Positions 1 to 7,848 of a stretch of 64,000 nucleotides of DNA are shown in pieces. The DNA is from Deltaproteobacteria bacterium (GTDB lineage Bacteria > Myxococcota > Kuafuiibacteriia > Kuafuiibacteriales > Kuafuiibacteriaceae): assembly GCA_016713425.1 (NCBI GenBank), contig JADJPE010000005.1:4376501-4440500 (forward strand). Reading direction: 5' to 3'. Numbering within the stretch: the stretch's first letter is position 1; the number at the start of each line of letters is the position of its first letter. The notes below the pieces were generated by a model. That model worked only from the letters and a program-made list of their open reading frames with translations. It did not search any database and was not told where the DNA came from. Position numbers and translations under genes: made by a program.

Positions 1-935
1 TCGAGGCGAGCGAAATACGCCGTCTCTTGGATCGAGCGCGCGAGCTTCGCGACACCGTCAGCCAAAGCGCACCGGTCTTGGCGGGCACGTCGGTCATCAC
101 GCTGTTCTATGAGGCGAGCACGCGGACTCGTGCTTCTTTCGAGATCGCGGCGCAACGCCTCGGCGCTTCGGTGATCACGGTGACTTCGTCGAACAGCAGC
201 GTTTCGAAGGGCGAGTCGACCTGGGACACAGGGCGGACGTTGGCCGCCATGGATCCGGGGGTGATCGTCTGCCGGCATCCGCATCCGGGGGCGACTCACC
301 TTTTGGCGCGCGCCGTGGAGAGTGTCGGACGGACGGCGGTCATCAACGCGGGCGACGGCGCGCACGAACATCCGACGCAGGCATTGCTCGATTCACTGAC
401 GCTGTGCGATCGCTTGGGCAGCGTCGAGGGCCGCACGATCGCGATCATCGGTGACATTGCGCATTCACGGGTCGCACGTTCCAATCAACTGTTGCTCACG
501 AAGCTTGGCGCGCGCGTCTTGCTTGGTGGGCCGCGGTCGCTCGTTCCGGCGAGTCTCGAGGCAATCGGCGGTACGATCATTCGGGACGTCGACGAGATCA
601 TTCGCCAAGCGGATGCGGTGATGATGCTTCGGGTCCAATTCGAACGCCTGGTCGGGCCCCCGCCGTTTCCGAGCCTCGCGGATTACAATCGCACCTATGG
701 GCTCAATGCGTCCCGCGCCAGTTTGATGAAGCCAGACGCCTTCGTGATGCATCCGGGCCCTATGAATCGGGGCATCGAGATCGATCCTGAGGTCGCGGAC
801 GGGCCGACGTCTGTCGTGGCTCACCAGGTTCGCAATGGGATTGCGGCGCGCATGGCGGTGCTCGAGCGTGCGATGCGCAAGGGCCCGTGGCAGAGCCAGG
901 GCCAGGGCCAGAGCCGCGGCCAGGAGATGTCGTGA
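1..935 (+). CDS. pyrB: Aspartate carbamoyltransferase catalytic subunit (5' end outside window)
   Basis: Condenses carbamoyl phosphate with aspartate, the committed step of pyrimidine synthesis, in the cytosol. The reading frame is open from the first complete codon at base 3. A TTG at 27 could be read as a start, but the upstream residues (EASEIRRLL) match the usual PyrB N-terminus, so the gene begins before the window. Visible motifs are the carbamoyl-phosphate loop STRTRASFE, the HPTQALLD motif and the C-terminal HPGPMNRG. The last residues are a Gln/Gly/Ser stretch encoded by a CAGRGC hexamer repeat (about 891-923) that is not part of the family fold. The stop overlaps the GTG start of the next gene by 4 bp, implying translational coupling with the PyrC-like partner. 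Confidence 0.96.
   Translation, partial: EASEIRRLLDRARELRDTVSQSAPVLAGTSVITLFYEASTRTRASFEIAAQRLGASVITVTSSNSSVSKGESTWDTGRTLAAMDPGVIVCRHPHPGATHLLARAVESVGRTAVINAGDGAHEHPTQALLDSLTLCDRLGSVEGRTIAIIGDIAHSRVARSNQLLLTKLGARVLLGGPRSLVPASLEAIGGTIIRDVDEIIRQADAVMMLRVQFERLVGPPPFPSLADYNRTYGLNASRASLMKPDAFVMHPGPMNRGIEIDPEVADGPTSVVAHQVRNGIAARMAVLERAMRKGPWQSQGQGQSRGQEMS
922..926 (+). promoter_or_regulatory. Ribosome binding site setting the pyrC-like start
   Basis: AGGAG lies 5 bases before the GTG at 932. It supports that GTG over the upstream in-frame ATG at 887, which would only add residues encoded by the pyrB hexamer repeat. Confidence 0.6.
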
Positions 936-2230
936 GGATCGTGCTCAAACATGTACGGCTGCTCGACCCGGGCGCTGGGCTCGACGCGCCGGAGCGAACC
1001 GTCGTGATCGAGGACGGCGTCATCCGCGATCTCGACGCCCCGAATACGGCCGTCGGAGACCGCGAGATCTATCGACGCGGTGTGCTCGTCCCGGGTTTCA
1101 TCGACCTCCGTGCGCAGCTCGGAGAGCCGGGATATTCTCGCCAAGAGACCATTCCCACCGCTTTGAAAGCTGCGGCGTCGGGTGGTTTCACGACGGTGGT
1201 TGCTATGCCGAGCACGTTGCCGGCCGCTGATCAACCCGAAGTGGTCGAGTTGATCTTGGCGAAGGCCAGGAAGGCCAGCGCGGTGAACGTGCTCCCCGCC
1301 GGCGCCCTCTCGGTCGGTCGCGAGGGTCAACGGCTCGCCGAGATGGCGAAGCTCAAGGCCGCGGGATGCGTGATGTTCACGGACGCGGATCGAGGCGTCA
1401 AGGACAGCCAGCTCCTTCGCTATGCGATGGAAACAGCCGACGATCTCGGCCTGCCCGTGGCCACCCACGCCGAAGATGAGAGCCTTTCTTTGGGTGGTGT
1501 CATGCACGAGGGGCTGGTTTCGACGCGCCTCGGTCTGGCGGGCGTGCCGAGCGCCGCCGAGGTGGTTGGGGTCGCGCGCGACTTGGCCATCGCGGAGTTG
1601 ACGGGCGCGCGCCTTCACATCGCCCACGTGACGACCGGTGCGGCCGTGGAGCTGATTCGGCAGGCGAAGCGACGCGGCGTGCGGGTGACGGCCGATGTTT
1701 CACCGCTTCATCTCTTGTTGGCCGATGATGCGGTCGAAGGCTACGACACGAGGGCGAAGATCTTCCCCCCGCTGAGGCCGAGGTCGGACGTCGACGCCAT
1801 CACCGCCGCGCTTTCGGATGGCACGATCGATGCGGTGGCGAGTGACCACTGTCCGCAGTCGGACCTCGACAAGAATCTATCGTTCAACGACGCGAAGGCG
1901 GGCGCGATCGGTCTCGAGACGGCCTCCGCGGTCGTGCTGTCTCTCGTCCACGAGGGCCGCCTCGACCTCCGCCGCGCGATATCGGTGCTGACCGCCGAGC
2001 CGGCGCGCATCCTCAACATCCCGTCGCTGGGTCGAATCGGCGTTGGGGAGCGGGCTGATCTCGTGCTGCTCGATCTTGAGCGGACCTGGCGCTTCGAGCG
2101 CAGCGATGTCTACTCGCGGTCGTCGAACACGCCTCTGTTGGGGCGCACGTTCACGGGACGAGTGGTGCTCACGATTACGGGCGGCCAGATCGCCCACGAG
2201 AAGCCGGCCAACGGAGGTCATGTCGAGTGA
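932..2230 (+). CDS. pyrC: Dihydroorotase-like protein, probably non-catalytic (PyrC'/PyrX type)
   Basis: Class I dihydroorotase fold of 432 aa, starting at GTG 932, which overlaps the pyrB stop as GTGA. Catalytic family members carry D-x-H-x-H-x-REPG near residue 50 to bind zinc. Here the segment reads GFIDLRAQLGEPG, so both histidines and the arginine are replaced. The TPHH motif is also altered (SPLHLLL), whereas THAED, IAHVTT and VASDHCP keep their His and Asp residues. In Pseudomonas a non-catalytic PyrC' encoded by a gene overlapping pyrB is needed to assemble the aspartate transcarbamoylase holoenzyme. The 4-bp overlap with pyrB here fits the same structural role. A second, catalytic dihydroorotase would then be expected elsewhere. 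The family call is firm; loss of activity is inferred from residues. Confidence 0.88.
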   Translation: MRIVLKHVRLLDPGAGLDAPERTVVIEDGVIRDLDAPNTAVGDREIYRRGVLVPGFIDLRAQLGEPGYSRQETIPTALKAAASGGFTTVVAMPSTLPAADQPEVVELILAKARKASAVNVLPAGALSVGREGQRLAEMAKLKAAGCVMFTDADRGVKDSQLLRYAMETADDLGLPVATHAEDESLSLGGVMHEGLVSTRLGLAGVPSAAEVVGVARDLAIAELTGARLHIAHVTTGAAVELIRQAKRRGVRVTADVSPLHLLLADDAVEGYDTRAKIFPPLRPRSDVDAITAALSDGTIDAVASDHCPQSDLDKNLSFNDAKAGAIGLETASAVVLSLVHEGRLDLRRAISVLTAEPARILNIPSLGRIGVGERADLVLLDLERTWRFERSDVYSRSSNTPLLGRTFTGRVVLTITGGQIAHEKPANGGHVE

Positions 2231-3582
2231 CAGTGAGAACAGGGGAGAGCGCGCCTCGTGGCGCGACAGGGGTGTCTACGGCCCACGGCGCGAGCGCCCA
2301 CGGGGGTGCTACGTTGGTTCTCGCCGACGGACGCGTCTTTCGTGGTCGGTCGATCGGTGCAGCGGGGACGACGGTGGGCGAGGTCGTTTTCGCGACGTCG
2401 ATGTCTGGCTATCAAGAGATCCTGAGCGACCCATCCTATCGGTTTCAGATTGTGACGATGACGAGCGCCGAGATCGGCAACGTCGGCACCAACGCTGAAG
2501 ACTTCGAAAGCGATGGGGTCAAGGCGGCGGGTCTCATCGTGCGATCATCCCGCCCCATGGCGTCGAACTGGCGCTCCCAGATGCCGCTTCGTTCGTTCTT
2601 GGTGGAGCACGGCGTGGTGGCGATCGAGGGCATCGACACGCGCGCGCTCGTGCTGCATCTGAGGCAGCGTGGCGCCCAGATCGGCGTCCTGTCGACGGAG
2701 ACGGATGATGTCGCCGCCCTTGTGGCGCGTGCTCGGTCCACGCCGAACATGGAGGGCCGAGACCTTGCGCGCGAGGTGACGACGAAGGCGCAGTACGCTT
2801 GGACGGAGGCGCCTTCGGCGCTTCAGGCGCTCCCCTCGATGACGCCTTCGATGACAGGCGCGGGAACGACGGGGAACGCCGCAGCGACGGCGATCGCCAC
2901 GACGGCGGCGACGACCGCGACAACTGCAACAACCGCGACGGCTGCGACGACTGCGACAACTGCGACAGCGGCCACCACCGCGAAGCGCAGGGCGGGGTCT
3001 GGCGGGGCAGAGACCGAGAAGCCACTCGTCGTAGCCTACGATTTTGGGATCAAGCGCTCGATTCTCCGCCGACTGGTCGAAGCAGGGAGTCGGGTCGTGG
3101 TGGTTCCGGCGTCGACCTCGCCCGAGGATGTCCTTGCGATGAATCCGGGCGGCGTCTTTCTCTCGAACGGGCCGGGCGACCCGGGGCCTGTGACCTATGC
3201 GACCGACGCGGTGCGCAGGTTGGTCGGTCGGGTTCCGATTTTCGGGATCTGCCTTGGTCATCAGATTCTCGGACTGGCCTATGGTGGGCGATCCTTCAAA
3301 CTTCTCTTTGGTCATCGCGGGAGCAATCAACCGGTGCGCGACGCGCGGACCGGACGGGTGAACATCACGTCTCAGAACCACGGCTTTGCCATCGACGTCG
3401 ATTCGCTGACGCGTAACCCCCGAGTTCAGATCACGGAGATGAATCTGAACGACGACACGCTCGAGGGCTTCGACGTGCCGGACGACCGAGTCATGGCGGT
3501 GCAGTATCATCCGGAGGCTTCGCCCGGTCCGCACGATGCGAGCGGTCATTTTTCCCGCTTCGTTCGGATGTGCGCGGGCTGA
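2227..3582 (+). CDS. carA: Carbamoyl-phosphate synthase small (glutaminase) subunit
   Basis: Supplies ammonia from glutamine to CarB for carbamoyl phosphate synthesis. The GTG start at 2227 overlaps the previous stop (GTGA) and has GGAGG at 2213-2217. The N-terminal CPSase small-chain domain is followed by a class I glutamine amidotransferase with the nucleophile Cys in FGICLGHQI and the His/Glu pair in QYHPEAS. At 451 aa it is longer than usual (about 380) for two reasons: a Ser/Gly/Ala-rich N-terminal stretch, and a roughly 50-residue Ala/Thr low-complexity insert between the two domains, coded by repeated GCG/ACG/ACT triplets (about 2878-2985). carB is not in the window. The trio pyrB-pyrC'-carA looks like a translationally coupled pyrimidine operon. 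Confidence 0.96.
   Translation: MTVRTGESAPRGATGVSTAHGASAHGGATLVLADGRVFRGRSIGAAGTTVGEVVFATSMSGYQEILSDPSYRFQIVTMTSAEIGNVGTNAEDFESDGVKAAGLIVRSSRPMASNWRSQMPLRSFLVEHGVVAIEGIDTRALVLHLRQRGAQIGVLSTETDDVAALVARARSTPNMEGRDLAREVTTKAQYAWTEAPSALQALPSMTPSMTGAGTTGNAAATAIATTAATTATTATTATAATTATTATAATTAKRRAGSGGAETEKPLVVAYDFGIKRSILRRLVEAGSRVVVVPASTSPEDVLAMNPGGVFLSNGPGDPGPVTYATDAVRRLVGRVPIFGICLGHQILGLAYGGRSFKLLFGHRGSNQPVRDARTGRVNITSQNHGFAIDVDSLTRNPRVQITEMNLNDDTLEGFDVPDDRVMAVQYHPEASPGPHDASGHFSRFVRMCAG
2878..2985 (+). repeat. Ala/Thr codon repeat in the CarA interdomain linker
   Basis: Irregular GCGACG/GCGACA/ACTGCG triplet repeats encode an Ala/Thr tract lying between the N-terminal and glutaminase domains of CarA. 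The frame is kept. Confidence 0.8.
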
Positions 3583-3636
3583 GGCACTGGTTCCGCCGTA
3601 ACGTCCGCGCCCCATTCGGTGGTATTCTCGCGTGCG

Positions 3637-4425
3637 ATGTCCCGGTGGGTGCAGAACCGGCTGATTCTTGGGGGCGTCCTCGCGACGCTCGGTACGGGCT
3701 GCTGTGCGACGACCAACGTGCCTTGCGGCACGGGTCGGCGAGGGGGTGAGCAGGGGACGACTTCAGGCGCGACCGGCCACGGTGGGGGTGATCGTCATGG
3801 CGGTGGCCTCGGTGGCGACCGCGATGGCTCGGGCGACCGTGAGCTTCTTCAGTTCTTGGCCTCCTATAATGAGGCGCTGCGCGCCAAAGATGCAGCCCGA
3901 CTGTGGGCCTTGTCAGCGCCCGCGGTTCGTGCCCGTCTTTCAGTCGATGAGATTGCGGCGCGTTTGGGGGCTACCGAAGGGGCTGACCACGGCGCGCTGA
4001 CCACGGCGCCATCGACGATTGAGCGGGAACAGATCCTTGTGGCGACCGAGGGCGGGCGCATGCTCACCTTGGTCCGCGAAGAGGGTGCGTTGCGGCTGGA
4101 GGCCGGCGGTGTCGAGACACCGCCCGGCGATACCCCGGAAAGCGCGTTGCGACAGTTTTTCTTTGGCGTCACGCACCGGGATGCCGACGCGATTCGGCGC
4201 GTCATGCCGCGGGCGGTCGAGAGCCGCTTCCGCGTCGATGGGGTTCTCTGGGCGCACCTTGATAGCTGGCGCCCGCGTATCGAACGCGCGAAGGCCGTCC
4301 TGGGCGATGTTCGGGCGGGCGTGGCCAGCGTCGACGGGGATGCGGCCGAAATCGTCTACCGCGCGGGTGCGTCGGTCACCTTTGTCCGGGAAGATGGTCG
4401 ATGGCGCGTGGTCGACATCGATTAA
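3637..4425 (+). CDS. Predicted lipoprotein with two NTF2-like segments
   Basis: Envelope lipoprotein of unknown role. I start it at ATG 3637; an in-frame codon at 3619 would add six residues. The signal peptide ends in the lipobox LGTGC (Cys22). A Gly/Asp-rich low-complexity linker (GGGDRHGGG) follows. Then come two related alpha/beta segments: LLQFLASYNEALRAKDAARL at about residue 68, and ALRQFFFGVTHRDADAIRRV nearer the C-terminus. Both resemble the first helix and hairpin of SnoaL/NTF2-like domains. This suggests a tandem NTF2-like pair that binds a small ligand or partner on the membrane surface, but no catalytic residues stand out. It sits 54 bp after carA and heads a run of small envelope genes. 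Confidence 0.7.
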   Translation: MSRWVQNRLILGGVLATLGTGCCATTNVPCGTGRRGGEQGTTSGATGHGGGDRHGGGLGGDRDGSGDRELLQFLASYNEALRAKDAARLWALSAPAVRARLSVDEIAARLGATEGADHGALTTAPSTIEREQILVATEGGRMLTLVREEGALRLEAGGVETPPGDTPESALRQFFFGVTHRDADAIRRVMPRAVESRFRVDGVLWAHLDSWRPRIERAKAVLGDVRAGVASVDGDAAEIVYRAGASVTFVREDGRWRVVDID

Positions 4426-4540
4426 ACCTAGTGGTTCGGGGCTATTTTCGACCATTGGCGAGCTCTTGCGTCTGTGCTTCGATGGACAATCATACGCCGG
4501 GTCGCCGATTGGCTGCCAGTTGGGTATCATGAGAGCCCGC

Positions 4541-5059
4541 ATGTTACGTGTTCGGTCTCGGAGCAGAGCTTCCTTCTTGGCGCTGGGACGCTCAGGGGCG
4601 CTTCGGTTCGGCATGGCCATCGCGATGGCCATCGGCTCTGGCTTCGGCTTCGGCCTCGGCTACGGCTGTGGCGAGCCGGGTCGAGACGACTGGCCCGCGG
4701 GCCGGCCGAAGATCGATGAGCTGATTTTTGCCCAGCAGAGCCCGCATGATTCATTGGCGTTCGAGTTCGTCCTCGTCTTTTCCGACACGGATGGTAACCT
4801 AGGGCAGGGCGCGCTCGTCCTGGCCATCAACGACAAGGACTCGGCGACCCTCGCGCTTTCAGATCTCTTTCCCATTCAGACGCCTCCGATCGACCTTCGA
4901 GCGACGGAAGGCGAGCTCGACGTCGTTGCGCGGCTCGGGCGCTCGCCAGCGCTCAACGAAGAGGTCAAGTTTGGATTCAGGCTGAGGGATGAAGATGGAC
5001 GCGAGTCCAATGAACCCTCCATTGTCTTCAAGGCAACGTCCGGGAGCGACGCACGATGA
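4541..5059 (+). CDS. Predicted lipoprotein with C-terminal beta-sandwich-like domain
   Basis: Hypothetical lipoprotein. Candidate in-frame ATGs are 4529, 4541 and 4613. A weak purine stretch precedes 4541, while 4613 would give the most compact signal peptide. The hydrophobic core runs into GLGYGC, an acceptable lipobox. Notably this core (GSGFGFGLGYG) is encoded by a GGCTTC-type hexamer repeat at about 4635-4665. The mature part (about 125 aa) alternates hydrophobic and polar residues (FEFVLVFSDTDGN, ALVLAINDKDS), suggesting an Ig-like or beta-sandwich fold. Its TGA overlaps the next start by 4 bp (ATGA), so the two are probably co-translated. No function can be assigned. Confidence 0.65.
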   Translation: MLRVRSRSRASFLALGRSGALRFGMAIAMAIGSGFGFGLGYGCGEPGRDDWPAGRPKIDELIFAQQSPHDSLAFEFVLVFSDTDGNLGQGALVLAINDKDSATLALSDLFPIQTPPIDLRATEGELDVVARLGRSPALNEEVKFGFRLRDEDGRESNEPSIVFKATSGSDAR

Positions 5060-5661
5060 GCTACTCTTTCGACCCAGATGATCCCCCTCCTTTCCGCGAC
5101 GAACCCGATGACGACGACGAGATGTTTTCTCGGCGAGAGCGGTCTGAGGGTGGCCGATCGAACCTTGTCGGCGAGTTCGTCCGCAGAGCCATCGAGAACA
5201 CGGTCGGTCAAGCGAAGTCGACCGGTACATTGTCTCGCGAAGCCCTGATGTTCTTGCTCCAACAAGGGGACCGCGGGAAGAAGGAGATCGTCCGTGTCGT
5301 CGCCAAGGAAGTGGGCGATTTTCTGCGGCACGTCGATCTCTCCTCCGAGGTGGTCAAGGTCCTGACCGGCCTTCAAGTCGACTTCCAAGCTTCGGTCCGA
5401 TTTCGAAAGAATCCGGAGGGGGCGGTCGAGCCCGTGATCTCGTCGGATGCGGGCGTGTCGCTGACCGAGCCTACCGAGGGGAGTGCGTCCGCACCGCGTT
5501 CGGTTTCTTCCTCCTCCTCCCCCTCGGGCTCCTCCACTGGCTCCTCCTCTGCCTCCTCGACGGTCTCCTCGCCGTCATCTTCCTCCGCCGGGTCGGCGGC
5601 ATCCCCCGCATCCCCCGCATCACCGGGTGCTGCACCGCCGCGGCCCTCGAGTGACTCGTGA
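5056..5661 (+). CDS. Conserved hypothetical, acidic N-terminus, helical core, Ser/Pro tail
   Basis: Soluble protein of 201 aa with no signal peptide. Residues 1-30 are acidic (DPDDPPPF, DDDDEM). Residues 37-115 are amphipathic helices (AIENTVGQAKSTGTLSREAL, VVAKEVGDFLRHVDLSSEVV). From about 140 the protein is a Ser/Ala/Pro low-complexity tail coded by TCC-rich repeats. I recall similar helical proteins of unknown function in deltaproteobacteria, but cannot name a family. It is coupled by 4-bp overlaps both to the lipoprotein upstream and to the membrane protein downstream, so a shared envelope task is plausible. Confidence 0.7.
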   Translation: MSYSFDPDDPPPFRDEPDDDDEMFSRRERSEGGRSNLVGEFVRRAIENTVGQAKSTGTLSREALMFLLQQGDRGKKEIVRVVAKEVGDFLRHVDLSSEVVKVLTGLQVDFQASVRFRKNPEGAVEPVISSDAGVSLTEPTEGSASAPRSVSSSSSPSGSSTGSSSASSTVSSPSSSSAGSAASPASPASPGAAPPRPSSDS

Positions 5662-6140
5662 CCACGCCTCGCGAGCCCGTGGCACCCGCGGATGAGCGGG
5701 CTGCGTCCGTCTCGAGCCGTAACCTTGGTGGGTTGACGGCGTGCGCCTGCCGCGTGCGGGATCTGCTTCGTCGGCGACCGCTGATTCTCTTGGTTCTCTT
5801 TGGCGGGGGGTTCTGGTTCCTGTTCCCCGGGCTTCGGCGCGAGACGATCACACTGCGATTCTCGGGGCCCCCCGCGTGCCCGGCGATGGTTCGGGCCTCG
5901 ATCATGCAAGAGGACGCGCTCTTGCGGCGTATTGAGCTGCCGCTTTCCAAGACTGGTCTCGCAGAACACCCGATGGAGCTCGTCCGCGGAACGTACGACG
6001 TTCACACGAGCCTAATTTGCACGTACCCGCCTGCGGCCGTTGAAGGCCCTCGGGCGCCGCGTACTCTTGTCGTCGATCGTGCGGGCGCTGTGACGTTGCC
6101 GCTCGAGGCGCGTTGCCCTTGCGCCGCCCGTGAGCCTTGA
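5658..6140 (+). CDS. Single-pass membrane protein, hypothetical
   Basis: 160 aa, GTG start at 5658 overlapping the previous stop (GTGA). A positively charged stretch (RVRDLLRRR) precedes one transmembrane helix (PLILLVLFGGGFWFLFPG, about residues 42-59). The remaining hundred residues are predicted outside and contain four cysteines (PPACPAM, LICTYPP, ARCPCAA) that could form disulfides. The exported part looks beta-rich (ETITLRFSG, GTYDVHTSL). I do not recognise the family. It ends the coupled trio of small genes before a 160-bp gap. Confidence 0.65.
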   Translation: MTTPREPVAPADERAASVSSRNLGGLTACACRVRDLLRRRPLILLVLFGGGFWFLFPGLRRETITLRFSGPPACPAMVRASIMQEDALLRRIELPLSKTGLAEHPMELVRGTYDVHTSLICTYPPAAVEGPRAPRTLVVDRAGAVTLPLEARCPCAAREP

Positions 6141-6171
6141 TTCGACGACCGAGGTTCGGAGGGGTAGGCCT

Positions 6172-6204
6172 CCGAGGTCCGTCCGAGGTCCGTACGAGGT
6201 CCGT
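6172..6204 (+). repeat. 11-bp tandem repeat, three copies
   Basis: CCGAGGTCCGT occurs twice and ACGAGGTCCGT once, back to back, in the gap before the outer-membrane protein gene. A 9-bp ATGCGCGTC repeat follows at about 6238-6262. Confidence 0.85.
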
Positions 6205-6300
6205 CGTGTGCGTGGTTCAGCCCATCCGACGTCAGGGATGCGCGTCATGCGCGTCATGCGCTGGCGGTGAAGTCCCAGTCTTTGGTACGAATGACCGGGC

Positions 6301-7848
6301 ATGGGGTTGGGCTTTCTGCCGGTCTGGGCTCTGTTGGTGCTGGCGAGCCCGTCGGACGCCGCCCAGGCTTCGCTCGAAGAAGACCGCGGCTGGCCGGCGG
6401 GCACGATACAGGCGCAGCTCGACCGCGATCCGAAGCTGGTGCCTTTCGGATTCGGTGCGGTCTTTGTTCCGGCGATGACCAATCCGCTCGATGAGCCTCC
6501 GGTCACGATTTGGAGTGGCCCGACGCGGGTCATGGAAGGAACGACCGGCTCACGTCTCATCGTCTACCCAGGGACGTACGAGGTGCGGCTCGGGACGGGC
6601 ACCGGCGACCAACGGCTGGCGATTCAGGTGACCGTGAAGGAGCAACAGGTGACGGTCGTGCCCGCGAGCTGGTCGGGCTTGGCCGTTCACGTCGTCGACG
6701 AACAGTTCGGAAGCGTGCGGAGCTCGTACGAGATCATCCGCGCTGACGGCCGCGAATACATGGGCATCGGGTTTGGGACCGACGAGCAGGCTGGCGAGCC
6801 GGTCTCGACCTGGGTCTTGCGCCCCGGTCTCTATAAAATCGTGCGGGTCGGCGAGACATACCGGGCGCGGCGAGACTTCGCGACGGTGCGCCTTCGCGAA
6901 GGGCGCTTCACACATTTCTTGTTGGTGGTCGACCCCGCGACCGGCGATTTCTCGGGTGGCGGCGAGGTCCCGGAAGCCGAGCTGTTCCGTCCGACCGGCG
7001 GCTTCTTCGGGAGCCTTGTCGTGGGCGGTGACCTCACTCTGAGCTCTCGCCGTGGCGATCCAACGGTCGGCGATGGCCTAGGCTTCGCATTTCGTGGCTT
7101 TGCGGACGGACGCTTGTCGGTCGAGCTCCTGAAGAGCCCGCTCGTCCTCCAGATGCAGATCGAAGAAGGCCAGACGAAATCGCCGGGTCAACCTCTCAGC
7201 AAGACCAACGACCGCGCCGATCTCGATCTCTTATACGTCTAACAGGTGACGAAGTGGGTCGGGCCCTACGTTCGCGCGGGCGCCGAGACCAACCTTCTTC
7301 CGGCCGACCGCGTCTTCGAAGAGGCGCGAGGCCTGAGGCTTCTCGACGTCGATGGAACGCTCTTGCGGACGAGGATCACCGATCGCCAGCGCATAACGCC
7401 GCCCTTTGGTCTCTCGACGCTCAAGGAGGGCGTCGGCATCAACCTTCGGCTGTTCAAGGAAGTCTTTGCCGAGACCACGGTGCGTACCGGCGTTGGCGCG
7501 CGGCACCGCATTGCGCGCTACAGCCTCTTTGAAGAGGCGGATATCTCGACGACGCCTGAGTTTGAGTTCAAACGCATCGGCTCTTCGAACCAGGTCGGTA
7601 TCGAGGGCACACTCCTTGCCGTCGGGCGACTGACACGCTGGGTGTTGCTCAATCTCGAGGTGGACGCGCTTCTGCCTTTCGACGACGTGAAGGCGGCGAT
7701 CCTCGAGGTGGAAGCGTCGGTGGGGCTCAAACTCACGAGTTATCTCAGCGTCAACTATGTGCTTCGCTTCCTCCGAGATCAGGAAATCCGTGATCGTGAC
7801 GCGTTCTCGCAGGATTTGTTGCTTCGATTCAGCGTGGAGGTCTTTTGA
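6301..7848 (+). pseudogene. Outer-membrane beta-barrel-like protein split by one in-frame TAA
   Basis: Two open stretches, 6301-7242 (313 aa) and 7246-7848 (200 aa), lie in the same frame and are separated only by TAA at 7240-7242. The first begins with a signal peptide (MGLGFLPVWALLVLA, cleavage near SDA-AQA) and carries beta-rich PEGA-like segments before ending abruptly in DLDLLYV. The second continues without a signal as QVTKWVGPYVRAGAET. It then alternates strands typical of a barrel and ends with phenylalanine (RFSVEVF), the usual last residue of outer-membrane barrels. Read together they form one protein of about 515 residues. A nonsense mutation, a sequencing error or genuine readthrough are all possible. 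The last codons overlap the mlaE start (TGATG), so it likely belongs to the lipid-transport operon. Confidence 0.7.
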
